Below are positions 1 to 10,769 of a stretch of DNA of 64,000 bases, piece after piece. Numbering within the stretch: position 1 is the stretch's first letter; each line of letters begins with the position of its first letter. The DNA is from Dryas octopetala (lineage: Eukaryota; Streptophyta; Magnoliopsida; Rosales; Rosaceae): the NCBI GenBank assembly GCA_963921425.1, contig OY992839.1, positions 15,479,409 to 15,543,408 on the forward strand. The letters run 5' to 3'. A program made the position numbers and the translations under genes. A model generated the notes under the pieces. That model had not been told where the DNA came from, searched no databases, and was given only the letters and a program-made list of their open reading frames with translations.

Positions 1-117
1 AGTGCGAGCCCAAAAACATTTAAGCAAAACCATTGTGTAAAAACAATTAAATAAATCTTTCTGAGTCTCACTGCCTTGTCTTCTCCTCACTGCCTCCTCA
101 ACCAGCTTAACCTTCGA

Positions 118-760
118 TCAAGAAAGTGGTAACCAAGCCCAACCTTGACAAAAGTTATCATTTTCTTGATTTTTTTTCTCAAGAAAGTGGTAACGTTTTT
201 TGCTTGGCTGATTTGTTTACCATTTTCTTGAGGATTGGTTCAAGAAAATGGTAACTTGGATCAAGAAAATGGTAACTTACCATTTCTTGAGAAAAAGTTG
301 CCATTTCTTGAGGAAAAAAATCAAGAAAATGATAACTTTGGTCAAGGTTAGAATTGGTTACCACATTCTTGAACCAGTTACTATTTTCTTGATCGAACGA
401 TCAAGAAAGTGGTAACGTTTTTTACCTCACTGATTTGTTACCATTTTCTTGATCTTTAGTTCAAGAAAATGGTAACTTACCATTTTTTGAGAAAAAGTAA
501 TCATTTCTTGAGGAAAAAAATAAAAAAAATGGTAATTTTGGTCATGATTAGGCTTGGTTACCACATTTTTGAACCAAGTTACCATTTTCTTGATCGAACG
601 ATCAAAAAAGTGGTAACTTGGTTTGAGGCAAGGTTTTGGTTACCATTTTCTTGATGTTTGGTTCAAGAAAATGGTAACTTCGATCAAGAATATGGTAAGT
701 TACCAAATCTTGATCAAGAGTTACCATTATCTTGAGGGATGCATAAAAAAAATGGTAAAA
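118..760. repeat. Palindromic minisatellite array (CAAGAAAATGGTAAC family)
   Basis: About 26 degenerate copies of a 15-16 bp motif, CAAGAAAATGGTAAC or its reverse complement, lie in both orientations. The arrangement itself repeats in tandem: blocks beginning with CAAGAAAGTGGTAACG start near 179 and 401, and a third similar block starts near 601, giving a period of about 200-220 bp. Neighbouring opposite copies, such as those either side of 398, form perfect short hairpins. Reading frames here are by-products of the repeat. No flanking duplication or transposase is visible, so the class is unknown. Confidence 0.85.
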
Positions 761-828
761 CTTGTTTACCAGTTCAGCAGGTTATCTATTTTTTTATTTT
801 TATTTGATGTGGAGGCATTAAGTTCCCC

Positions 829-1877
829 ACATTAAAATCTATAACGATTTAAGATTTATAATAGTTTAAATCTATAAGTTTTAAGCCTTTAAAGTCGAGA
901 GATTACATTGTAACCCAAAATGAAATTAAAAAATTAACAAATAACAAGGAATTAAGTCCTGAGTCTTTCGACTATCACACAATGAGTCAGTGACAGTTTG
1001 TGGGATTCACATACAATCACAATTCTATTAAAACTTATTGGTGAGTATTCAAACTTCCGAACTTATCAATGATCGATAAATGGTCTATATAATAAACACT
1101 TATAAATGATATAACTAACAAAAAAAAAAACTAATTTCACTTTGAAATTCGATTGACAAGTTCAATGATCTCTCTCATTTGGGGTTGATAAAAATCTTGT
1201 GCACGTACTATAAGGTGGACCTGTGGACCCATAAAGTAAAAATGTTGTAGCAACTAGCAAGTTTTTACTTTTGCAATGTGTATTAAGTAATTGTGGTGGA
1301 CTAAGCTACATATAGGAAAGCTGCACTATGACAATCTTTGGTCTTGTCTTGCAAGTGCCGTATTTGGAAGAGAAAGGACGACAATGTATTATTGTGTTCA
1401 TACCTAGCTATGCTTTGGTCATGTCTTGTAGTTGACGCTTACAATGCATTGTTGTTTACTTGTTTTCATACCAATATATACTTAGGATTTTCCTCAAAAC
1501 ATGCTATAGGTTAGGTGCAATCAAGTATCAAAGAAGCAATTTGAAGCATTTGAGTGTAGAGAAAAAACAAGGACAATAGCGTAATACTCGTGTGAGATAT
1601 AGTGTTCTTGAAAAGTATTCTGAATGTGGGTGTACGTTTAGACATGTAAAATTTAGTAGTAAAAAAATCTGCTAGCTATCAATTATTTGGTGGTTAACAA
1701 CATATAAAGTTCACCTATTTCATGCCAAAATTTGATTTAACCGTTCAATATATGGGGCATTCCGGTTGAAAACATCATAAGGTAACACATAAGAAAGCAA
1801 CCCTAATTAATAGTCCTTTACATTAATTGGCTTGAACCAAATCACTAACATTACTCACAAAAGGGTGCGCATCAATT
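829..1877. repeat. 3' flank of kinase copy A (duplicated block)
   Basis: Non-coding sequence that is paralogous to 42965-43954 (downstream of copy B) and 46088-46873 (downstream of copy C). Shared landmarks include the CACATTAAAATCTATGACG stretch and the run GCTTGAACCAAATCACTAAC just before the stop codons. The match begins abruptly near 829, which marks the edge of the duplicated block next to the minisatellite. It holds no gene of its own. Confidence 0.8.
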
Positions 1878-2741
1878 TCAAGCCGAAATTCGATTCAAGA
1901 GTTCAATGACCTCTGTCATTGGGGGCCTTTCTCTTGAAATCTCAACAGCACATAAGCAAGCAATGTTAAAATACTCTTTCACGTTCCCTACAACCAAATT
2001 CCCCTTTGAAATTCTTGAATCCAGCATTTCCATTTGGCGATTTTGGGTCACCATTTTCCTGGCCCATTCCACCACGCCCATCTCTTTGCCATCAAACTTG
2101 GTGGGCAAATTGGGCCGTCTCCTGGTCGCAATCTCCAACATCAAAACCCCAAAACTATACACATCTGCCTTCCTGGTGGCCACCGTGAACCCTTCTTTGT
2201 ACTCGGGCGGCATGTACCCCATACTACCGGCAGCTATTGTGGACACATGTGAATGCCCAAACTGACAAATATGAGCCTCAAAGTCGGAGTCTAAGAGCAC
2301 ATTTTTTGACTTAATGTCCCTATGAATTATAGCACTGTCCAGCCCATGCAAATATGAGAGTCCATTAGCCACACCTTTAACAATCTTAAGCCTCGTCACC
2401 CATGGCAAATTCAGTTCACTTAAGTCGCCATGCAGCCAACAATAAAGATCTCTTCTCTCTACAAACTCGTAAACAAGAACCGTAAATGAGCCGGATGCTT
2501 GATACCCCAAAAGCTTTACGATATTTGGGTGTCGAAGCTTGCCAAGTGTTTCGGCTTCAGCCCGAAATTGCCTAGGCGATTCAAGGATTAGATCGCAAAG
2601 GAACGTCTTGATGGCGACTGTGAGACCATTGGAGAGTTGAGCCTTGTAGACCAGTCCGTTTCCCCCACCTCCGATGATCATGTCTGGGGAGAAGTTATTG
2701 GTTGCAGATTGGAGATTGGCCATGGAAAACTGAGACGACAT
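1878..2741 (-). CDS. Kinase copy A: receptor-like-kinase-derived, predicted pseudokinase
   Basis: An open frame of 287 residues from the ATG at 2741; an in-frame TTG lies further upstream, but plants would use this ATG. It is a bare kinase domain with no signal peptide, ectodomain or membrane span, so it is probably cytosolic. Visible are the glycine loop GGGGNG (24-29), the ATP-anchoring lysine in VAIK (45), helix-C Glu62, HRDIKSKN (140-147) and MPPEY. The DFG motif reads QFG (160-162), so the Mg-binding aspartate is missing. The eight residues that follow FG in copy B are absent, an in-frame 24-bp loss between two similar FG-coding stretches. Catalysis is therefore unlikely; a scaffold or decoy role is possible, or slow decay. 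Residues coded by about 2040-2220 match copy F, while the rest matches B or C. The kinase type resembles EMS1/PSKR. Confidence 0.8.
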   Translation of the reverse strand: MSSQFSMANLQSATNNFSPDMIIGGGGNGLVYKAQLSNGLTVAIKTFLCDLILESPRQFRAEAETLGKLRHPNIVKLLGYQASGSFTVLVYEFVERRDLYCWLHGDLSELNLPWVTRLKIVKGVANGLSYLHGLDSAIIHRDIKSKNVLLDSDFEAHICQFGHSHVSTIAAGSMGYMPPEYKEGFTVATRKADVYSFGVLMLEIATRRRPNLPTKFDGKEMGVVEWARKMVTQNRQMEMLDSRISKGNLVVGNVKEYFNIACLCAVEISRERPPMTEVIELLNRISA

Positions 2742-2861
2742 GCTCAAGGAACAATGAAAATGATGCAAAGCATAGAAAGAGAGAAGAGGAAGAGAAAGCG
2801 AAAGGCAATTATAAACAAGAGAGAGTGAGAGAGGGTGTATTTATCGACAGAAACTAATTAA
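2742..2861 (-). promoter_or_regulatory. Core promoter and 5' UTR of copy A
   Basis: On the minus strand a TATA-like GATAAATACA (2836-2845) lies about 95 bp upstream of the ATG, followed by a CT-rich leader of the kind common in plant 5' UTRs. The same arrangement is conserved upstream of copies B (about 44945-44959) and C (about 47857-47872). The transcription start is inferred only from spacing. Confidence 0.45.
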
Positions 2862-4242
2862 TCAGAGAGGTAATGAAGAAGAAGCTTGTGGGAAGAAATA
2901 ACAAGGAAATTGCGAGAGAGAAAGAGTGTGGTTCATAGCTCAACTCTCTCTTTATGAGGTGTCGATTAAGTCAATAGTCAGTGTTACTCTTTAGTTTTTT
3001 TTTTTTTTTTTTTTCGTACTTCATTTTTTTATAGTTTCTATTATCCACCCAAATGGTCAACATACACTGTACATAGGTTGGCCACGACAATGCCAACATC
3101 CAGTAGTTGGTCAAGAAGAAGTAATAAAAATATTTATTGCTTTTTGGGTCACTTTAGTATCTTTCCAACTATGCTAAAGTAGCGTTACTCTCACGGACTT
3201 TTAGGTCATCCACAGTAGTTGAGTGAGTGTCATAGTCATTTGAGAGTCATAAGCCGCCTAAAATGTGATTTTGTGATTTAAATAATACTGAGAGTGATAG
3301 TCATATGTGAGAGTCATAAGTTGCCTGAAAAGTGATAAGAGTGATAGTCATATGTGCTGAATTTACAGTGGTGCTGAGAGTCATCATTGACAGTCATATC
3401 TATGTACGTACCTAATTAAATTAAGTGTAATTGAGATTATTTAATTGTTAAGTTATAATTTATAACTTAAATATTTATAAAAATTATACCATTAGTTTTA
3501 TTTTAAAGAGAAGATCAATATTAAATATATTTGGATTTATAATTTTATTACCCAAATTATAAATTTTATATTTTCTCTCTACCAACGGTCTTTCAGGTTA
3601 TTTGGTATTTTTTAATGTTTGAAATGCATAAAAATGGTAAACACAACATAATTCATTTTATTTCATGATACGAACAACGACAAACATATAAAGGAAACCA
3701 CACTAACGAACGACAAAAAACTAGCCGTTACACATTTTTTGTGATTTTTTGGCATTTTTTCAGATTTTATTTTTTATAGATTTTTATCATTTTTTTATTT
3801 TTTGGAGCGTCCAAATGAACATACGTCATCGGCGCGCACAGCAGCTGGTGCAATTAAAAAAAATTAAACACCAACGGTCAACATATCTGGACCGTTGATT
3901 AGTAATAGTCAACAGATCTTATAAATTTATGCATTCAAGAGAAAAGAAGGAAAAACTCAGACACTCAACATCACACACACACTCAGCATTCAACAAATAC
4001 ATACATGCTCTCAAGAAACACCCAAGTTCTCTTGTTTTCTATTTTTCTTGTTGCTTCCGTTCGAAGTGCTTTTAGGTTCTTAATAGCTCTTGTTTTCAAG
4101 TTTACTAGCTAGGTTTTGGTATCAATTTGGTTTTCGTTCTTATTTTTCATGCAAACTCAATTGTCATTATTTCAAGTTTAATGCACTTTTCCTTCATTCA
4201 CTTTCAATCTAAATGCCTGTTATATTCATTGTTGCATTGAAT
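2862..4242. repeat. Upstream flank of copy A, paralogous to the flank of copy C
   Basis: Collinear with 47885-50430 upstream of copy C, except that C carries a hAT-like insertion (48138-49309) which is absent here; the empty site is at about 3112-3124. From about 3205 the sequence begins TCATCCACAGTAGTTGAG, reminiscent of PIF/Harbinger MITE ends, but no second terminus was found. From about 3620 it is LTR-like, with TATAAATTTATGCATTC near 3920 and an end sequence shared with 50090-50430 and, inverted, with 37330-37700. The match stops at 4242. No gene. Confidence 0.7.
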
Positions 4243-4913
4243 CTTGAAAGCGAGAAGAGGAAGAGAAAGCGAAAGGCAATTATAAACAAGAGATCGAGAG
4301 TGAGAGAAGGTGTATTATTGATAGAAACTGATCAGAGAGGTAACGAAGAAGAAGCTTGTGGAAAGAAATAACAAGGAAATTGCAAGAGAGAGAGAGAGAG
4401 AGAGAATTTGGTTCAATAGTCAATAGTCAATAGTCAATATCGAAGAAGCAGCTTGCGGTCCTGTACTCCTGTGGAAGAAGCTCAACTCTCTCTTTAAGTG
4501 GTGTCGGTTAAGCTACATATAAAGTAATTGTAGTATTCGATCTTTGGTCTTGTCTTGTAATTGGAAGAGAAACGAAGACGATTAATGCATTATTGTCTTG
4601 TAGCTAGCTGCCGCTACAATGCATTGTTGCTTCAAGTATGTACAATGCATTAATATTGTCTTGAGAAGCCATTATGTACTATTCTTAGGAATTTCTTAGC
4701 TATAGGTTATGTGAAATCAAGTATCAGAGAAGCCATTTAAATCATCTGAGTGTAGAGAAAAAACGAGGTCAAGAGCGTACGTAATACTTGTGTGAGATGA
4801 GTGTTCTTGGAAAATTAATTGGTGACATGATAGAAGCATTTTGTCTTTTTGTCTAATTTTGACCACTTATAACAAGGAAATGAAGAAGAAGCTTGTGAAA
4901 AATAACAAGGAAA

Positions 4914-4950
<37 letters not shown>

Positions 4951-5132
4951 GTTCATAGCCCAACTCTCTTTTTATGAAGTGTCGGTTAAGTCAATAGTCA
5001 TGTTACGTACTCTTTTAGTTAGTTTTTTTTTTTTTTGGATGCCAAAGAAAAAAAATTATATATCATGTCTCGATCGAGACATACCGGTTTGATTTATGTC
5101 AAAAACTAATTTTGACCTTATAGACCATAAGT
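4243..5132. repeat. Second, B-type upstream flank joined behind the C-type flank
   Basis: At 4243 the sequence switches from the C-type flank to one collinear with 44884-45688, upstream of copy B, starting at CGAGAAGAGGAAGAGAAAGC. It holds the TATA-like and CT-rich promoter sequence of a B-type kinase, but no kinase follows. GA microsatellites occur at about 4386-4404 and 4917-4946. The match ends at about 5132, where LTR sequence begins. This is an orphan promoter left by recombination between paralogous units. Confidence 0.75.
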
Positions 5133-6732
5133 TGCAAGACCATCTACCACCAGATTGGCCTTCTAATAAACTTATTGTAGATGACAAAACATACAAAATG
5201 TTGATGTAAATATCCGTCAAAGGGATGAGCTGAATGATGATTAGGTTGCTGATTTATGATGAACAAAGCTTGTTGAGTTGGTGGATGCTCTTGATGAACC
5301 CTTCCAGTATGAACAAAGATCAAAGTAATATGGACTGATGTGGTACTAACCAAATATACTCCGATGATGAAGTCAGTGATATTTGAAGGTATTTGAGTAA
5401 GAACAGAGAAGAACAAGCAAGAACAAGAGTTGAACTTGGGTGAATAATGAAGAACAAGGTAGAACTTCTAGTATTCTTCAAGTAGTTGTGTGTATTGTTT
5501 TGGCTATTTTGTGAACCTCTCCTTTGTGCATATAAGTGAGCTTATATAGGCAAAGGAGGAGCCAAAGATTTGGTTTAATTACCTACATGAGGATAAACGT
5601 TGGAGAAGAGGCCATGTCAGAGGTTCGGAACAGTAGCATGCACAACTACCAAGCACTCCTGCATTTAATGTTGCATTAAATGCTAACATATGGTTAAGTA
5701 TGGTAGAACGCCCTAATAGTCATGACTGGAAGCAATTTGTCAGGTTTCATAGCATGTCACATCAAGAACACTTGAGTGTGATCATTCATACTGGTTGGAT
5801 CTTCTAGAAGAGCGGTGAAATAGAGTGTCTGAACTGAACGTACAAGCCAAGCTGGACATGTGAACGTCGAGTTCTCCAGATATCAATCAGTCATATGTGA
5901 GAGATAGGCTTGGCGGGATAATAACTAATCCGAGCCGAGCTAGTTAAAGGATAATCTCTTGGTTCTGACAAATTAATAATCAAGATAGAGTTCGGTTCGG
6001 ATGATAATGATATCGGATCCGAGCCCATCTCTGAGGCGTCATGGTCACATAGTCATCATTTTGATTGATCGAGTTGTTGAAAAGTCAAAATGGCATATGG
6101 GACCTTCCAAACCATATGGCGGCTTACGGTTGGTTGTTGAATCCTTGTGGATGTATCCATAAACACAAAGTAAACAGAAGAATTGAATATATATTCTAAT
6201 AAATCATGAAGCTTCCATAGAATAGCTCTTGATTTTTCAAGCAAATCAATTAAGATTTTTGAGTCCCCTTCAATATAAAGATTGGTGTCATTACTCCTTA
6301 ATTATGTGGAGCAGCTACAATTACATTGTCTAGTGAATTTCTGAATACAAATCCAGCAACTACATGTCTGTTTATTGGTACAAACTCATTAAATTTTAAT
6401 TTAACAAATCCCATGGGCGGGGGCACCTACTTCTACTTTATAAAAGCTTGAGAATACTTAATTTTGTTTGGATCGAGTTGCAAAATTTTGGTTCCAGATT
6501 GAAAAATTTTGTTTGGATCAAGTTGCAAAATTTTGTTTTGATCCCAATATTCTTGGAGTCAACTTGATTGTTTGATTGTTAGGGATTTATGTGTTGGAAA
6601 AAAAAGTTTATTTCTCTTATTCTAAATTAATATACCCATAATAAGGCAGTGATCATCGAGCACTCAGGGTGCGAATGTTCGCACGTGAATGCGGCTGTTA
6701 TATATAGCAAACAATTACCTCTATCAATGAAA
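5133..6732 (-). mobile_element. LTR fragment, Tat-like Ty3/gypsy (fossil)
   Basis: Read on the minus strand, U3-like sequence (about 6700-5560) is followed by a TATA box CCTATATAAG (5541-5550) and an R/U5-like stretch. That stretch contains ACTTCATCATCGGAGTATAT, of the kind seen near the ends of Tat/Retand LTRs. No protein domains are attached. Fragmentary and non-functional. The lineage assignment is from memory of LTR motifs. Confidence 0.45.
5579..6732. repeat. Direct repeat, copy 1 (~1.15 kb)
   Basis: Begins ACCTACATGAGGATAAACG and ends near CCTCTATCAATGAA. It is nearly identical, in the same orientation, to 6977-8124, with a few percent difference by eye. It covers the U3 part of the Tat-like LTR but not the TATA and R region, so it looks like a tandem duplication of part of an LTR, not a pair of LTRs bounding an element. 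Confidence 0.85.
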
Positions 6733-6976
6733 TTTTCAAAATACTAAAAATTATCCATGTTTAATTAATCTGTCAACATAAAAAATTAGGAAAAAATACC
6801 AAATGCTAGTAATTTTTCAGCAAAACAATAAGATACTATTTTTTTTTTTTTTTTTAGTTTAGGTACTAAGCTAGGCAAAACATTTTGGATTAGCCCAAAA
6901 ATTTGTACAATATATCCTAATCTAGGTACTAAGCTAGGGCAAGATATATAACTAATCTGTTATATATCCTCATGTT
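6733..6976. other. Spacer between the two 1.15-kb direct repeats
   Basis: AT-rich, with a T run at 6840-6855 and two copies of GGTACTAAGCTAGG (about 6862 and 6925). There is no primer-binding site or coding sequence, which argues against this being the inside of a small LTR element. Confidence 0.5.
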
Positions 6977-8124
6977 TACCTACATGAGGATAAACGTTGG
7001 AGAAGAGGCCACGTCAGAGGTTCGGAACAGTAGCATGCACAACTACCAAGCACTCCTGCATTTAATGTTGCATTAAATGCTAACATATGGTTAAGTATGG
7101 TAGAACGCCCTAATAGTCATGACTGGAAGCAATTTGTCAGGTTTCATAGCATGTCACATCAAGAACACTCGAGTGTGATCGTTCATACTGGTTGGATCTT
7201 CTAGAAAAGCGGTGAAATAGAGTGTCCGAACTGAACGTACAAGCCAAGCTGGACATGTGAACGTCGAGTTCTCCAGATATCAATTAGTCATATGTGAGAG
7301 ATAGGCTCGGCGGGATAATAACTAATCCGAGCCGAGCTAGTTAAAGGATAATCTCTTGGTTCTGACAAATTAATAATCAAGATAGAGTTCGGTTCAGATG
7401 ATAATGATATCGGATCCGAGCCCATCTCTGAGGCGTCATGGTCACATAAGTCATCATTTTGATTGATCGAGTTGTTGAAAAGTCAAAGTGGCATATGGGA
7501 CCTTCCAAACCACGTGGCGGCTTGCGGTTGGTTGTTGAATCCTTGTGGATGTATCCATAAACACAAAGTAAACAGAAGAATTGAATATATATTCTAATAA
7601 ATCATGAAGCTTCCGTAGAATAGCTCTTGATTTTTCAAGCAAATCAATTAAGATTTTTGAGTCCCCTTCAATATAAAGATTGGTGTCATTACTCCTTAAT
7701 TATGTGGAGTAGCTACAATTACATTGTCTAGTGAATTTTTGAATACAAATCCAGCAACTACATGTCTGTTTATTGGTACAAACTCATTAAATTTTAATGT
7801 AACAAATCCCATGGGCGGGGGCACCTACTTTATAAAAGCTTGAGAATACTTAATTTTGTTTGGATCGAGTTGCAAAATTTTGGTTCCAGATTGAAAAATT
7901 TTGATTGGATCAAGTTGCAAAATTTTGTTTTGATCCCAATATTCTTGGAGTCAACTTGATCGTTTCATTGTTAGGGATTTATCTGTTGGAAAAAAAAGTT
8001 TATCACTCTTATTCTAAATTAATATACCCATAATAAGGCAGTGATCATCGAGCACTCAGGGTGCGAATGTTCGCACGTGAATGCGCTTCTTATATATAGC
8101 AAACAATTACCTCTATCAATGAAT
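6977..8124. repeat. Direct repeat, copy 2 (~1.15 kb)
   Basis: Second copy of 5579-6732, starting ACCTACATGAGGATAAACG and ending near CCTCTATCAATGAA. It differs by scattered substitutions and a short deletion near 7828. The high similarity implies a fairly recent duplication. Confidence 0.85.
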
Positions 8125-8149
8125 TGCGCTCAAGGTTGGGACCACATGT

Positions 8150-8610
8150 GATCCCATTTTATTCTTATCAAAAGGGATCTCACTTGAAGATATATATATA
8201 TATATATATCTTCAACTGTGAGATCCCACATTTAGTGTTAAATGTGTGATGGGGTGGATGGGCCCATTCCATATAGTTTTTTAACAATCTGAACCGTCTA
8301 ATTTTTAAGCTTCTATTCATAAATTATCCTTGCAAAAAATTAGCCAAATCGGAAATCAGTTGCCTATCCAACTATGATTAAACAAATAGACGGTTTTATC
8401 TAAAATATTTGGTTCATCTACTTATTTGATCAAAGTTAGATAAGCAAATGATTTCTGATTTGGTTACTTTTTTGTAACGATGATCTTTGAATAGAGACCT
8501 AAAAAATAGACGGTTTGGATCATTGAAATACTACATGGAGTAAGCTCTATGAGGGATCCCACAATTAAAATTATTTATAGGATCTCATATTAGAAGGGGC
8601 CTATATATAT
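8150..8610. mobile_element. Hairpin MITE with ATCTGAACCGTC arms
   Basis: Long inverted repeat. GAGATCCCACA near 8220 pairs with its reverse complement near 8570. Inside, AATCTGAACCGTCTA (about 8286) followed by a Gly/Asn-like GCAAAAAATTAGCC stretch pairs with the reverse arm ending TAGACGGTTTGGATCATTG (8507-8525). A smaller perfect hairpin of GAAGATATATAT lies at 8177-8212. No coding sequence. The arms resemble hairpins at 18206-19056, 40279-40345 and 52975-53210. Confidence 0.7.
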
Positions 8611-8621
8611 ATGTATATATA

Positions 8622-9166
8622 TAGGCTTATTTACTATTTTATCCCCTGAAAGTAACTTCAATTCTCACTTCACCCCTAAGGTTTTTTTATATTACATTAT
8701 CCTCTGAAACTAATTCTCGTGTATCACTTTGTCTACTTCCTATTTTTACAAACTTTGAAAATTAATTAAAAATAGCTTCGGACTCAGAAAAATACACCGA
8801 AAATTTCAACGGACTCGTCTGGACTAGTACTAATTTACTATGGAGTCAAATACCAATTTTTCATTCAAGTGCTTTTAGAAAATTAAAATACTCTATACTC
8901 TTAGGAAATTCTTAGGATAATCTCCAGAACTCCAAATTTTCTGGAAACTCTCAGAGGGCAAATTGGTAATTTGACCACATAGTAAATTAGAACTAGTCAA
9001 GATAAGTCCAAAACTATTTTTTAATTAATTTTCAAAGTTTGTAAAAATAAGAAGTGTGCAAAGTGATACACAAAAATTAAATTCAGTAGGTAATATGATA
9101 CAAAATAAACAATAGGAGGTGAAGTGAGAATTGAAGTTACTTTAAGGAGGTGAAATAGTAAATAAG
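8622..9166. mobile_element. Hairpin MITE, GGCTTATTTACTATTT ends
   Basis: Begins AGGCTTATTTACTATTTTAT and ends with the reverse complement, AAATAGTAAATAAGCCT. The arms run for over 200 bp and include ACGGACTCGTCTGGACTAG on the left, paired near 8990-9060 on the right. Those arms carry the module also found in LTRs at 30440-30560 and 49082-49165. It is flanked by TA-rich sequence; no clean target duplication is seen. Confidence 0.7.
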
Positions 9167-9179
9167 CCTAATGATATAT

Positions 9180-9995
9180 ATAAGGTTTATTTTGTATCAT
9201 ATTACCTACTAAATTTAATTTTCGTGTATCACTTTGTCCACTTTCTATTTTTACATACTTTGAAAATTATTTAAAAATAGCTTTGGACTCAGAAAAATAC
9301 ACGAAAAATTCATAGAGACTTCTCTTGACTAGTACTAATTTACTATGGGGTCAAATTACCTATTTTTCATCCGAGTGTTTTTCAGAAAATTAAAATACAC
9401 TAGAGTCTTTGAAAATTCATAGGATAATGTACCAAACTCCAAAAAATACGAGGTTTGCACCGTTGGTATTCTAAACAACAACATTACCTTTCTTGTGAAC
9501 ACTTTCTACCCAAAGACCTCTCAGTCTTAAAGGAAAATAAATTTCCCTCTATAAAATAAATTCTAGAAAAAGTTTAGAATTTCCTTGAAGTCTCGGAAGA
9601 ATTCTCTAAATCAGGTTTGTGCTAATTTCCAAAATATTTTTGAGAATTCATTCGAGACTTTACAGAAATTTTAGACTTTTTATAGAGGAAAATTTATTTC
9701 AATTTTCTAGAAATAAATTTGGACTTCCCAAATTTTTTGGAAACTCTCAGAGAGCAAATTGGTAATTTGACCCTATAGTAAATTAGAACTAGTCAAGACG
9801 AGTCCTTAAGAATTTTTTGTATATTTTTCTGAGTCCAAAGCTATTTTTAATTAATTTCCAAAGTTTGTAAAAATAGGAAGTGGGCAAAGTGTTACACGAG
9901 AATTAAGTTCAGGAGTAATGTGATACAAAATAAACCTTAGGGAGTAAAGTGAGAATTGAAGTTACTTTCAGAGGGCAAACTAGTAATAAGCCATA
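9180..9995. mobile_element. Second, related hairpin element
   Basis: Starts AAGGTTTATTTTGTATCA and near 9925 has the reverse complement GATACAAAATAAACCTT. It continues to the outer sequence GAATTGAAGTTACTTTCAG and TAATAAGCC, which matches the end of the previous element. The interior carries an inverted pair of the same LTR-related module (about 9250-9480 and 9690-9870). It may be a sister copy inserted beside or into the first element. Confidence 0.6.
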
Positions 9996-10233
9996 TCATT
10001 ATAGGCGTACAAGCGCTCCCAGGTTTAATCTATTTTAAATTTATGCGGAGAAGTGATATATTTGATATATAAAATTAACAAAACTATGAAAATTAATTGA
10101 AAACTACAAAAATATTTTAAAGGATTATTAACACATGCTGAAATGATATATATATATATACAACCTTTCTTTCTGCACAGTTGCCGTTCTTCATGGGTTT
10201 TTTTTTTCACCTTTTAATTTTGATGTACAACAA

Positions 10234-10365
10234 ATGACAAAACGGTTCATGCAACAACTCGACCGCCAGAAGGCCAAGCAAAGGAACAAAGTCCGGCCCA
10301 GTGTTAGAAACGGGCCCATGATATACCAATTCGAAGGGAACGACGAGACAAATTCAAGTCATTGA
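10234..10365 (+). other. Short open frame (43 aa), possibly retroelement-derived
   Basis: ATG at 10234 to TGA at 10363-10365, coding a basic, Gln-rich peptide that begins MTKRFMQQLDRQKAKQRNK. Its base composition is richer in GC than its surroundings. It lies just before LTR-like sequence, so it may be the tail of a retroelement frame. Nothing shows that it is expressed. Confidence 0.2.
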
Positions 10366-10760
10366 TAGGCGATGATCGAGGGCCTATTTTGGCCAAATTC
10401 CTTCGTTTAGGGTTTCAATAAGCAATTTAGTGTTTTTGAATAAGTTTCCTAAATTGCACTTTTTTTTTCCTTTTTTTATTTTCGTTTTGAATTTCGATCG
10501 TCTAGGGTTGTGAAAGTATTTAAACAACCTTTTTGGCTGCTTGTATTATTATTATTATCATTTTAATCAGAAAACCTTCAGATTTCTCTTATTTCTCTGG
10601 TGGACTCTAGATTCTTTTTTAAGGTTAACGATGGTTTTCCCTATTCTTTTTTACTTGCGTGCTACGCTGCGTAAAGATTTATTCTTGCACGGTTGCCATT
10701 GTAAGCTTACAAATGATAAATTAATATTGATAATTAATTCTACATTAAATCAATCTAGGC
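10366..10760 (+). mobile_element. LTR-like fragment (fossil)
   Basis: Contains GTTTAGGGTTTC, a TATA-like GTATTTAAACAACC (10517-10530) and a following stretch with GCGTGCTACGCTGCG, an arrangement typical of the U3/R boundary of plant gypsy LTRs. No ends or target duplication could be fixed. Confidence 0.3.
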
Positions 10761-10769
10761 CTATTAAAA

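Noticed and set aside
179-835. Three open frames of 60-70 codons
   Set aside because: They lie wholly within the palindromic minisatellite and owe their openness to the repeat; there is no protein motif.
1906-2265. Plus-strand frames opposite the kinase copies (also near 40537, 46902, 51341 and 52018)
   Set aside because: They mirror the codon structure of the minus-strand kinases; no independent homology is recognised.
5579-8124. TRIM-type element with 1.15-kb LTRs
   Set aside because: No TG...CA ends, primer site or polypurine tract in the 244-bp spacer, and the repeat covers only part of an LTR.
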